Source of the DNA: Halapricum hydrolyticum
GTDB taxonomy: Archaea; Halobacteriota; Halobacteria; Halobacteriales; Haloarculaceae
Assembly: GCF_025517535.1 (NCBI RefSeq)
Contig: NZ_JAOPKC010000003.1
Coordinates: forward strand, 1-64,000
Length of the DNA: 64,000 bases
Direction of reading: 5' to 3'
Position numbers and translations under genes: made by a program. Below, piece after piece: positions 1 through 7,263 of this stretch; the stretch's first letter is position 1; every line of letters starts with the position of its first letter. Below the pieces are notes generated by a model, which ran no database searches, was not told the origin of the DNA, and was given only the letters and a program-made list of their open reading frames with translations.

Positions 1-2
1 GG

Positions 3-98
3 GTTCGGGACAATAATGATCGTGGCGTCGATGACCTGATGGAAGAAATCGATCACCTGTTCGTTCATTCAACAGCTGACGCTAACGTGCAAAGCTGA
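3..98 (+). CDS. C-terminal end of an unidentified protein (partial)
   Basis: An open frame enters from the left edge and stops at TGA 96-98. The visible 31 residues are charged (a DDLMEEIDHLF stretch looks amphipathic and helical) and end in ANVQS. The composition is compatible with a haloarchaeal protein tail, but too little is present to name a family. The next gene on the same strand starts 28 nt later at 126. Confidence 0.4.
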   Translation, partial: VRDNNDRGVDDLMEEIDHLFVHSTADANVQS

Positions 99-125
99 GT
101 AACAAAGTAGTATTGTAATCTGGTT

Positions 126-254
126 ATGGATATGAGCTGCGCTAATTGTGACACCGAGATCAAGGCGTACACGCTTCGGGTACACCCTGAGGGGTCCGAC
201 TCGACCGTCGACATCTCGTTCTGCTCGACCGACTGTCTCGAAACCTGGGTGTAA
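126..254 (+). CDS. Small zinc-finger protein (42 aa)
   Basis: A 42-residue protein starts MDMSCANCDTEI and ends FCSTDCLETWV. The C5-x2-C8 pair and the C33-x3-C37 pair, followed by Leu-x2-Trp, make the four-cysteine pattern of the small single-domain zinc fingers that are common in haloarchaea. They are thought to bind Zn and act in regulation or protein interaction, but most are uncharacterised. ATG 126 is preceded by an AT-rich stretch (about 106-122) that could be its promoter, and the next in-frame ATG is two codons later. The IS element right end begins about 110 nt downstream. The family assignment is inference from the cysteine pattern. Confidence 0.6.
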   Translation: MDMSCANCDTEIKAYTLRVHPEGSDSTVDISFCSTDCLETWV

Positions 255-365
255 GCCGCTCCCCGCTTCCGGACCCCCATTTGCTCTGGTGGACAGACGA
301 GATATGGCCTCAGGGATCTGGCAGATACATCCTCTGAGTCTTGCAAGTCGAGACTTGAAGCTCCA

Positions 366-560
366 GTGAACTACCCTACTCGCTCACGGCTAACACCGTT
401 CGCTCCTTGAGGGTAGGGCTTCCTGCTTCCACGACGCGCTTTGCAGACACAGGTGTATCCACAGGGAGCGCAGTCTCCACAGGCGTTGATTCGGAGTGTC
501 CCACTCCTACATCGGTGAGGCCGCGAGAAAGGATATTCCATGCCGCGTTCGCGTCCCTGT
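366..560 (-). ncRNA. Predicted omega RNA (reRNA) at the tnpB 3' end
   Basis: In characterised TnpB systems a guide RNA is made from the 3' part of tnpB through the right end of the element, with the guide taken from flanking DNA. In Halobacterium, sense-overlapping RNAs at tnpB 3' ends have been reported. Here the tnpB reading frame runs into the right-end hairpin, as expected. The 5' boundary is a guess. No transcript is visible in sequence alone, so this is inference from family knowledge. Confidence 0.35.
371..416 (-). repeat. Right-end hairpin of the IS200/IS605 element
   Basis: Outer stem CTACCCT (371-377) pairs perfectly with AGGGTAG (410-416), and an inner ACGG/CCGT stem encloses CTAACA. 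The tnpB stop codon (376-378) lies inside the left arm. In this family the TnpA transposase recognises such a hairpin and cleaves beside it. Confidence 0.75.
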
Positions 561-1617
561 CCGCCGTGAATCCACAGGCCGGACAGGAGTGTTCACGGAC
601 CCAGAGCGGTTTGTCTGTCGAGACACCGCAGGACGCACACTCTTTGGTCGTCCCTCGCGGGTTGACCGCCACGAAGTGCGTCCCCTCGCGTTTGCACTTG
701 TATTCGAGCAACGAGAGGAACGTTCGCCACGCCGCCGACGCCGTGTTGCGGCTGTTCGATGGCGACTCCATCATCCCCTTCACGTTCAGGTCTTCGACCG
801 CCACAAGGTCGTACTCCCGAGCGTAGTAGTTCGAGAGTTTGTGTAGGAAGTCCCGGCGCTTCCGTCGGAGGTCCGCGTGACACTCCGCAACGCGCCGTCG
901 TTGCTTCTCGTAGTTGTTCGACCCGTGTTGCTTCCGCGAGAGCTTCCGTTGCTCGCGCTCCAAGCGTTCGCGCTCGTCGGACAGGTCGAGCGACCCGACC
1001 GCCGTGCCGTCGGTGTCGTGGGCGTACTTGAGAATCCCCACGTCGATGCCGACATACTTCTCGGGATTCTCAGGCGGCTCGGGCGGTTCACGGTCCATTT
1101 CGACGCCGAACGTGGCGAACCACTCGCCCGTCGGTTCTCGTTTTACCGTGACCTGTTTGAGGGTCGCGTCGTCGGGGATGGCACGGTGGAGCCGAATCGG
1201 TATGTCCGCGAGCTTCGAGAGTGACAGGACAGTCTGACCGCCCTTCTTGTCGAGCTTGAAGCCAGACTGACTGTACGTGAAACTGCGGAACTGCCGTGGC
1301 GGCTTCCACTTGAGTTGGCCGACGCCGTAGCCGTTCTCTTTGAGTTTGGAGAGGCCTTTGAGGTTGTCGAACAGCCGTTCCACGACGGTTTGGAGAACCT
1401 TCGAGTACACGTCGGAGAGGTCGTCCCACCACTCCTTGAGGTCAGGGAGTTCCGACCGCAGGGTGGTCATGGACGGCAGTTCGCCGTGTTCATCTTGGTA
1501 CTCGTTGAGGCGGTAGAGCGTGTGGTTATACAGTTGCCGACAAATATCGCGGTGGTGGTCCAACTCCTCACGGTGAGCGTCGGACGGCTTGAGACGATAC
1601 TTGTAGGCGTAGTACAT
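376..1617 (-). CDS. tnpB: RNA-guided endonuclease TnpB, IS200/IS605 (IS1341-type)
   Basis: A 413-residue protein, normal length for TnpB. The RuvC-like catalytic triad is present: D192 in VGIDVG, E275 in VAVEDLNVKG and D355 in ADRDANAAW. A four-cysteine zinc finger sits between the last two (C327/C330 and C345/C348). TnpB is an RNA-guided nuclease that cuts the donor site or matching targets and helps keep the element in the population. The gene starts 6 nt behind the tnpA stop, so the two are probably co-transcribed. The last residues (KERTVLAVSE) are encoded by the right-end hairpin. No frameshift or lost catalytic residue is seen. Confidence 0.93.
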   Translation of the reverse strand: MYYAYKYRLKPSDAHREELDHHRDICRQLYNHTLYRLNEYQDEHGELPSMTTLRSELPDLKEWWDDLSDVYSKVLQTVVERLFDNLKGLSKLKENGYGVGQLKWKPPRQFRSFTYSQSGFKLDKKGGQTVLSLSKLADIPIRLHRAIPDDATLKQVTVKREPTGEWFATFGVEMDREPPEPPENPEKYVGIDVGILKYAHDTDGTAVGSLDLSDERERLEREQRKLSRKQHGSNNYEKQRRRVAECHADLRRKRRDFLHKLSNYYAREYDLVAVEDLNVKGMMESPSNSRNTASAAWRTFLSLLEYKCKREGTHFVAVNPRGTTKECASCGVSTDKPLWVREHSCPACGFTADRDANAAWNILSRGLTDVGVGHSESTPVETALPVDTPVSAKRVVEAGSPTLKERTVLAVSE

Positions 1618-1623
1618 GGCTCT

Positions 1624-2037
1624 CTACTCGCGTTGGTCCTCTACGTACTGTTTCAACACATCCAGCGACACCTGCCCCGTCGAGATGAGGCAGTACGAAT
1701 CGTTCCAGAACGAGTCGCCCCACAGTTCGGTCTTGAGTTCGTCCGCGTATTCGTTGCGGATACGGCGGGCGGTCGCGCCCTTGACCGTGTTGATGAACTT
1801 CGCGAGGTCTGTGGTTGGTTTCGCTCGGAACAGGATGTGTACGTGGTCGTCCTCGCCGTCGAGATTCGTCAGTTCGACACCGTAGTTGTCCGTGAACCCG
1901 CTGATGACCCCGCGAATGAATTGGGTTCGCTCCTCGGTTAGCACTCCGCGCCGATACTTCGTGGTGAGTATCAGGTGGTAATGCAGGGAATACGTCGAGT
2001 GCGCTCCCGAGTCGAGGTCATACTCCATTGGGGTCAC
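1624..2037 (-). CDS. tnpA: IS200/IS605 single-strand transposase TnpA
   Basis: A 137-residue Y1 HUH transposase, normal family length. The HUH pair is H65-V-H67 in DDHVHILF and the nucleophile is probably Y131 in LDVLKQYVEDQ. The family excises and inserts the element as single-stranded DNA through a 5'-phosphotyrosine intermediate, recognising the end hairpins. The N-terminus (STYSLHYHLILTTKYRR) is also typical. An AT-rich run just upstream (2038-2065, with TATATTATAG-like sequence on the plus strand) is a plausible promoter. The gene is intact and lies directly upstream of tnpB. Confidence 0.93.
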   Translation of the reverse strand: MTPMEYDLDSGAHSTYSLHYHLILTTKYRRGVLTEERTQFIRGVISGFTDNYGVELTNLDGEDDHVHILFRAKPTTDLAKFINTVKGATARRIRNEYADELKTELWGDSFWNDSYCLISTGQVSLDVLKQYVEDQRE

Positions 2038-2136
2038 CTTATATTATAGTAACCCAATGTAAAAACGTTGCGACTACGTGGGCCTGTAGGCCAGTAACCG
2101 TATCGCTGTAAGAGCAGATGATGACGGCGCTGTATT

Positions 2137-2194
2137 CCCACCCTACTGCGTTCCTTGTCCGCTAACGCGGACTGCGGTACTCGTTGAGGGTGGG
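2137..2194 (-). repeat. Left-end hairpin of the IS200/IS605 element
   Basis: CCCACCCT (2137-2144) pairs perfectly with AGGGTGGG (2187-2194). An inner GTCCGC/GCGGAC stem encloses a TAAC loop, matching the loop sequence of the right-end hairpin. Confidence 0.75.
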
Positions 2195-2214
2195 GGCTTA
2201 GCGCCTATATCAAG

Positions 2215-2961
2215 CTAAGCGTCGAGGGCGACCGACACGCCGGCGGCTTCCAGCTCGGATTCGAACGCCTCTGGATCGGTCTCAAGCGCCCCGAAGGTGT
2301 TGTAGTGGATCGGAACGACCAGCTCCGGATCCATCTCGATTGCAAGCGCGGCAGCCTCCGAGCGGTCCATCGTGAACGCCCCGCCGATCGGCGGGAGGAA
2401 CACGTCGACGTCGAGGGCAGCGTGACCGTCGAGCACGTCTGTGTCACCGGGCCAGCAGACGCGGGTACCGTCGATCGACAGCAGATAGCCACAGCCGCGC
2501 CCCTCCGGATGGAACGGTGAGCCGTCGGGTCGGGTGTGCGGGCCGTTCGGTTCGTTGTAGGCCGGGAGCGTCCAGACCGGGACGCCCGCGACGACGAGGT
2601 CGGACTCGTCGTCGACGGTTCGCACGTCGTAGTCGAGATCGACCAGCCGCGGGAGGTCCCGACCCGAACCGCGCAGGTCCATCCCCTCGAAGGCGACGAC
2701 CGTGGCGTCCTCATCCGCGACCCGGTCGATCCCGTCCGGATCGTAGTGATGGGCGTGGGTGACACAGACGACGTCGCCGTCTTCGGACCGGTAGTCACGG
2801 CTCGGCGGGTGGGCTACTCCCGGGGTGTCCGGTTCCCACTCGCCCGTGAGCACGCCGTAGCGACCGGGGTCGAGGTAGACGACCGTGCCGTCGGCCGCTT
2901 CGAGTCGTACCGTCGCGTATCCGAGCCACTCGATCGTAAGCCCGTCGTAGGTGACTGTCAT
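2215..2961 (-). CDS. MBL-fold (metallo-beta-lactamase) metal-dependent hydrolase
   Basis: A 248-residue protein of the UlaG-like branch of the metallo-beta-lactamase fold. It begins with the beta-strand pattern MTVTYDGLTIEWLGYATVRL and carries THAHHYDPDGI (the HxHxxD metal motif) at about residue 73. CWPGDTD and IPIHYN-type motifs later supply the further metal ligands. The substrate cannot be told; relatives include lactonases and phosphodiesterases. The start at 2961 is the first ATG, with an AT-poor upstream region shared with the ligase 3' end. It is followed within about 10 nt by the left end of the IS element, which did not disrupt the frame. Confidence 0.85.
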   Translation of the reverse strand: MTVTYDGLTIEWLGYATVRLEAADGTVVYLDPGRYGVLTGEWEPDTPGVAHPPSRDYRSEDGDVVCVTHAHHYDPDGIDRVADEDATVVAFEGMDLRGSGRDLPRLVDLDYDVRTVDDESDLVVAGVPVWTLPAYNEPNGPHTRPDGSPFHPEGRGCGYLLSIDGTRVCWPGDTDVLDGHAALDVDVFLPPIGGAFTMDRSEAAALAIEMDPELVVPIHYNTFGALETDPEAFESELEAAGVSVALDA

Positions 2962-3027
2962 GTGCGTTAGTCGGTCTCTCTCCGGGAAAAACCTCGCGTC
3001 GTGGTCCTCGGCCAGTCGATTTCCGGG

Positions 3028-4701
3028 CTACTGCTCGGCAGCCAGTCGCTCGACGCGTTCGAGCGTGTCGGCGTCGTCGGGACCTTTGTCCTCGCGCACG
3101 CCGAGAAACCGGGGGAACCGGAGCGCGTAGCCCGACTCGTAGGTGCTGGAAGTCTGAAGTTCCTCGTAACCGACCTCGAAGACGACCGCGGGTTCGAGAT
3201 CGACTGCGACGCCGTCCTCGCTCCGCACGTGTGGTTCGAGGCGCTCGGTCAGGGATTCGAGCTGTTCGTCGGTGATGCCCGTCGCGACGTTGCCGACCGG
3301 CGCGTACCCGTCCGGCGTGCGGACCGAGACCTCGAACGTGCCGAGCAGCTCCGCGCGGCGGCCCTCGCCCCATTCTGCCCCGGTGACGACCAGGTCGAGC
3401 GTCTCCACGTCGGGCTTGCGCTTGCGCCAGTGTTTGCCCCGTCGACCCGGCGAGTACGTCGACTCGGGGTCCTTGAGCATGATCCCCTCGTGGCCCGACT
3501 GCAGCGCCTCGGCCTCGATGGCCTCGATCTCCTCGGCGTCCTCGGCGAGCCACCACTCCGAGACGCCCGCATCGAGCAGCGTTTCGAGGCGTTGCCGACG
3601 CTCCCGGAGCGGTGCGTCGAGCAGGTCTTCGACGGACTCCGCGTCGGATCCGGGTACGCCGGCGTGCAGGCAGTCGAACGCCTGCAGGCGCACCTCGACG
3701 TCCTCGCGGGCCTTCGCGACGTCGTGTTTCCGGCGGAACCGCCGTAGCACCTCCTGGAAGGGAAGGGGCTCGCCGTCCTCGTCGACAGCGACGACTTCGC
3801 CGTCGAGAATCGCCGGCACGTCCAGTTCGCGCTCGACGAAGGTGACGACCTCCGGAAGCGGCTCCGTCACCTCCTCCATGTTCCGCGAGAACAGCCGTAC
3901 GTCGTCGCCGTCGTAATGCACCTGCACGCGAGCCCCGTCGTACTTGATTTCGACCGCGGCCGTCTCCCAGTCTTCCAGCGCGCCGGTGACCGTCCCGGTC
4001 TGGGCGAGCATCGCCTGGACCGGCCGGCCGATCTCCAGGCGCAACTCTCCGAGCCCGTCGGTGCCGTCCTCGCGTGCGACCTCGGCGACGAGCCCGTAGT
4101 CGTTGGTGACCTGTAGCGCTCGCTCGACCGCATCGACCGGCACGTCGAAGGCCTCGGAGACGGCGTCCCGGACCGTCCCGCCGCCGACGCCGATCCGCAT
4201 CTCCCCGAGAACGAGCCGGGCGAGATACCGCGCTTCCGCCGGGCTCGACCGGTTGAACAGCCCGAACAGGAGGTCGCGCTTGGTGTCCTGGCTGCCGTCG
4301 CCTTCGGCCGCGGCCACGTCCCGGAGGGTGCTGTCCACCTCGGCGACGGTCAACCCGCCGTCGTCACCACCGGTGAACGCGCCGAGACCCTGCTGTCCAC
4401 CGAACTCGTAGCTGGCGGCGACGGCCCCGATCTCGCCGCGATCGGCGAGCCTCGATTCGACGTCCTCGGCGGTGACGTTCTGCCCGGCTGCACGGGCGAT
4501 CGCCTCGTAACACAGCGCGGGGCCGATATCGAGCGTCCGGGAGTCGTGTGCCGGGAACACCCGTCCCTGCAGAAAACGGACAACCGTCGGCAACTCCGAC
4601 CCGGCGTCGGCCAGCAGCACGCTCACGCGCTCGGTAACTGCAGTGTCGGCGCTTTCGGCGTCGATCTCACCGGCCCGGTCGGCGAACGCAGCGAAGTCCA
4701 T
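3028..4701 (-). CDS. lig: ATP-dependent DNA ligase
   Basis: A 557-residue archaeal ligase I-type enzyme that seals nicks in replication and repair. The order is an N-terminal DNA-binding domain (about 1-220), the adenylation domain with the active-site lysine K253 in EIKYDGARVQ, then the OB-fold domain with GKHWRKRKP, ending near LGVREDKGPDD. I chose ATG 4701 (MDFAAFADRAGEI) over the upstream ATG at 4725. It matches the usual haloarchaeal N-terminus, and a promoter element (4727-4743) sits 26 nt upstream, giving an almost leaderless mRNA. The stop of the pilus platform gene lies at 4728, so that gene's last codons overlap this promoter. Confidence 0.95.
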   Translation of the reverse strand: MDFAAFADRAGEIDAESADTAVTERVSVLLADAGSELPTVVRFLQGRVFPAHDSRTLDIGPALCYEAIARAAGQNVTAEDVESRLADRGEIGAVAASYEFGGQQGLGAFTGGDDGGLTVAEVDSTLRDVAAAEGDGSQDTKRDLLFGLFNRSSPAEARYLARLVLGEMRIGVGGGTVRDAVSEAFDVPVDAVERALQVTNDYGLVAEVAREDGTDGLGELRLEIGRPVQAMLAQTGTVTGALEDWETAAVEIKYDGARVQVHYDGDDVRLFSRNMEEVTEPLPEVVTFVERELDVPAILDGEVVAVDEDGEPLPFQEVLRRFRRKHDVAKAREDVEVRLQAFDCLHAGVPGSDAESVEDLLDAPLRERRQRLETLLDAGVSEWWLAEDAEEIEAIEAEALQSGHEGIMLKDPESTYSPGRRGKHWRKRKPDVETLDLVVTGAEWGEGRRAELLGTFEVSVRTPDGYAPVGNVATGITDEQLESLTERLEPHVRSEDGVAVDLEPAVVFEVGYEELQTSSTYESGYALRFPRFLGVREDKGPDDADTLERVERLAAEQ

Positions 4702-4726
4702 CGCCCGCGAGTTTCCCGCTCGCACA

Positions 4727-4743
4727 CCTAATACTTCGGGATT
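4727..4743 (-). promoter_or_regulatory. Core promoter (BRE/TATA) of the DNA ligase gene
   Basis: On the minus strand the sequence is AATCCCGAAGTATTAGG. Its 3' edge is 26 nt from the ligase ATG at 4701, the spacing of an archaeal TATA box to a leaderless start. The identical 17-mer occurs at 9612-9628 at exactly the same distance from another start codon. Confidence 0.6.
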
Positions 4744-7262
4744 CCTGCTGCCACGCCGCCCATCGCGAGGGATTGCGTGCTGCTGTCGCCGGACGCGCTC
4801 TGATTGTAGGTGAGCGTCGCCTCGACGGACACCTGGTAGCTGCCTGCGGGGTACGGACGATCGGTCTCGTTGCCGTCGTAGTCGAACCGCCGGTTGTCGT
4901 TCGTGTCCAGATGGGGGATCGCGACGACCTCGAGCTTCGCCCGGTCGGGCGGGCTGTCCACCGGAATGACGACGTTCCGGTGGGTCCCCGGCGGGAGGTA
5001 TTCCGTCCGACCGAGCACGTCCCTGTCTCTCGTGTCCATGGAGACGACAACGAACCCACCGTCGGACATCGAGACGGATTCGATCGTGATCTGTTCGCCG
5101 TCCGTCGCCGGCTGGGCCCCGAAGTTGATCGACGCGACCGGCGACGACAGAAGCAGGAGGGCCACGTAGGCGATCGCGAGCATCACGGCCGCGTGTTTCG
5201 CCCCGTCTTTGAGCGTCCCCTCGCCGAGCTGGCCGGCGATGAATCCCGAGAACACTGCCTGGACCAGTGCTGTGTGGAAGAAGACCAGCGCGTAGGCGGC
5301 CTTGTCGACCTCGCCGAGCCGGGCGAACTGCTGGGCGTTGACGCCCAGGCGGTTCGGCCCCTCCGGCGTCTGGATCGATTCCGGCAGTGCCGGGATCAGC
5401 ACTTCCTGGACGGCGATGATGATCACGAGAAAGACGAAAAACGAGATGTAGATGACGACCAGATAGGTGAACATCTGCTGGCGTCGCTGCCGTCGCATCC
5501 GGAGGTCCGAGCGGGCCTGCGTGGCGGCGATCCGCAGGACGGGACCGATCCTGCCGCTGGCGTGCATCGCGTTGGTCAGCAGTGTCACGATCCGTGCGAT
5601 CGAGGTCGTCCGGACGCGCCGCCCGAACCGGACCAGTGCCGCCTGCACGTTGGCTCCCATCTCGACGTCGCTCCAGATCCGATCGACTTCGTCGCCGAGC
5701 GCATCCAGGTCGCTGTCCCGAACCCGGTCGAGGCTCTCGACGACGGACATCCCGGCCTCGTTGAGGCTCGCGAGCCGTTCGAGCAATTCGGGCGTCGCGG
5801 CTTCGATCCGGTCGATCCGTCGTTTGTACACTTCCCGGACGATGGCGAACGTCCCGAGCACGAACAGCCCGGCCTGGATGAGGATGTCATCGAGGACACG
5901 GACGCTGAGCCCTTCCGCGGCCAGCGCCTCGGGCATCCGGATCCCGATCCACAGAAGCGCCAGTGGGACAGTCACGTACAGCAAGCGCGTCGGATGCCAC
6001 ATGATCGTCTGTAGCGGCGTCCCGAGCACTCGCTTGAGGCGGCTCGCGCGATCGTAGTGCCGCAGTTGTGCCAGGTTCGACTGGACGACACCGCTCGTCC
6101 CACCGTCGGTACTCGTCGTCGGCGTCTCGGGAGCAGTCTTGCTCCGGGATTCGCCTGCCGTGCTCGTCTCGGGTGCGGTCGTACTCGTGTCGTCGGCTTC
6201 GAGCTTCGAGACGCCGCTCTCTCGGGCGATCCCGAGTTGCTCGAGCTTCTGCATCAGAAAGAGCATGAATCCGAGGTTAGCCAGCGGAATGATCAGGTAC
6301 CCGATCATCCGGATGAACGGCAGCGTGTCGGTCGTCGTCAGCCCGAACACGAGCAGGATCGTCACCAGAAAGAGCATCCCCGCGACCAGCACCGTCACGT
6401 ACGCCTCGGCGATCGTCGCCAGCAACTCGAGGACTTCCTTCTGGCGCTCTTCGGCCTCTTCCTGGTAGCGCTCGTACTGCGACTGGAGGAATCGCGGCAG
6501 GCTCTGGCCGCTCTGGAGGACGCTGGCGAGGTTCTCGGAGAAGGTCTTCCACTTCTCGCTCGGGGTCCGGTAGGCGACCCGTCTGATCGCCGAGATCACG
6601 TCCACGCTGAACAGGTCCATCTGCCGGACGCCGACTTTCACCTCGGCGGCCGCGTCGCCGTAGATCTCCTGATTGTTCCCCAGCGTCCGCATCACTGTCG
6701 GGAATGTCGTCCCGCCGCGGGAGAGCGCGTACATGAACGCGACCGTCCGCGGGAGTGCCTCGTTGATCCCGCGTCGGCGGACCTCGGCGTTGCTCTGGGG
6801 GATCTGCCAGCGGAGGACGTAGGTCAGCGTCGCCGCGAGCGAACCGACGGCGACGCCGCCGCCGACGGACAGCAGGTCCCGCTCCAGCGGCGAGAGCACG
6901 ATCACCAGGTTCGGATCGCCGAGCGCCTCGCCCATCACGGAGGGGAGTTGCGCCAGCGTGGCCGCCACCGCAGGCAACACCGAGAGCGTCCCGGCGATGA
7001 GATAGACGCCGAGCGTCCCGCCGGCCACTCCGGCGACGAGCGTGTAGAGATACGTCCGTGAGGCGTAGATCCGGTAGGTCTGATCGACGTGTGCGGCTTC
7101 CAGCGACCGTTTTCGCGCCGGCGAGTCGACGACGAACCTGTCGAATCCCAGCCGCGACATCCGGGAGAGAAACCCGCTCCACCCGGTGCTGACGAACACG
7201 AACGAGCACAGCCCGACCAGGGCCGCGGCGAGCCCGAGTGGCAAAAGCTGGATCGGTTCCAT
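4728..7262 (-). CDS. Type IV pilus/Tad platform protein with two TadC-like halves and an added C-terminal domain
   Basis: An 844-residue integral membrane protein of the type II secretion F/TadC family, which forms the inner-membrane platform on which pilin subunits are assembled. Two homologous halves can be seen. The first (about residues 1-350) carries the ATPase-facing stretch around EKWKTFSENLASVLQSGQSLPRFL. A Thr/Ser-rich linker follows (about 355-390). The second half (about 400-720) has NEAGMSVVESLDRV and ANVQAALVRFGRRV. Hydrophobic helices close each half. After the last helix an outside region of about 110 residues (GGFVVVSMD, EYLPPGTHRNVVIP, PHLDTNDNRRFDYDGNETD) resembles the haloarchaeal DUF7282 beta domain. 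It starts 1 nt after the ATPase gene's stop codon, so both are one operon. Confidence 0.88.
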   Translation of the reverse strand: MEPIQLLPLGLAAALVGLCSFVFVSTGWSGFLSRMSRLGFDRFVVDSPARKRSLEAAHVDQTYRIYASRTYLYTLVAGVAGGTLGVYLIAGTLSVLPAVAATLAQLPSVMGEALGDPNLVIVLSPLERDLLSVGGGVAVGSLAATLTYVLRWQIPQSNAEVRRRGINEALPRTVAFMYALSRGGTTFPTVMRTLGNNQEIYGDAAAEVKVGVRQMDLFSVDVISAIRRVAYRTPSEKWKTFSENLASVLQSGQSLPRFLQSQYERYQEEAEERQKEVLELLATIAEAYVTVLVAGMLFLVTILLVFGLTTTDTLPFIRMIGYLIIPLANLGFMLFLMQKLEQLGIARESGVSKLEADDTSTTAPETSTAGESRSKTAPETPTTSTDGGTSGVVQSNLAQLRHYDRASRLKRVLGTPLQTIMWHPTRLLYVTVPLALLWIGIRMPEALAAEGLSVRVLDDILIQAGLFVLGTFAIVREVYKRRIDRIEAATPELLERLASLNEAGMSVVESLDRVRDSDLDALGDEVDRIWSDVEMGANVQAALVRFGRRVRTTSIARIVTLLTNAMHASGRIGPVLRIAATQARSDLRMRRQRRQQMFTYLVVIYISFFVFLVIIIAVQEVLIPALPESIQTPEGPNRLGVNAQQFARLGEVDKAAYALVFFHTALVQAVFSGFIAGQLGEGTLKDGAKHAAVMLAIAYVALLLLSSPVASINFGAQPATDGEQITIESVSMSDGGFVVVSMDTRDRDVLGRTEYLPPGTHRNVVIPVDSPPDRAKLEVVAIPHLDTNDNRRFDYDGNETDRPYPAGSYQVSVEATLTYNQSASGDSSTQSLAMGGVAAGIPKY

Positions 7263-7263
7263 A

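Larger units (their letters stand above)
366..2205 (-). mobile_element. Complete IS200/IS605-family element (tnpA plus tnpB)
   Basis: The element is read on the minus strand: left-end hairpin (2137-2194), tnpA (2037-1624), tnpB (1617-376), right-end hairpin (371-416). Both hairpins have a 7-8 bp GGGTRGG-type stem and a TAAC-containing inner loop. This fits the family's use of subterminal imperfect palindromes rather than terminal inverted repeats. No target duplication is expected for this family. The exact ends are inferred: the right end probably lies at a TTCAC motif (complement of 366-370), and the left end within a few bases of 2205. The MBL-fold gene stops at 2215, so the element landed directly behind it. 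Both genes are open and have their catalytic residues, so it may be active. Confidence 0.85.

Noticed and set aside
2038..2214. Separate small gene between tnpA and the MBL-fold gene
   Set aside because: The stretch is explained by the tnpA promoter and the left-end hairpin; no frame of useful length is present.
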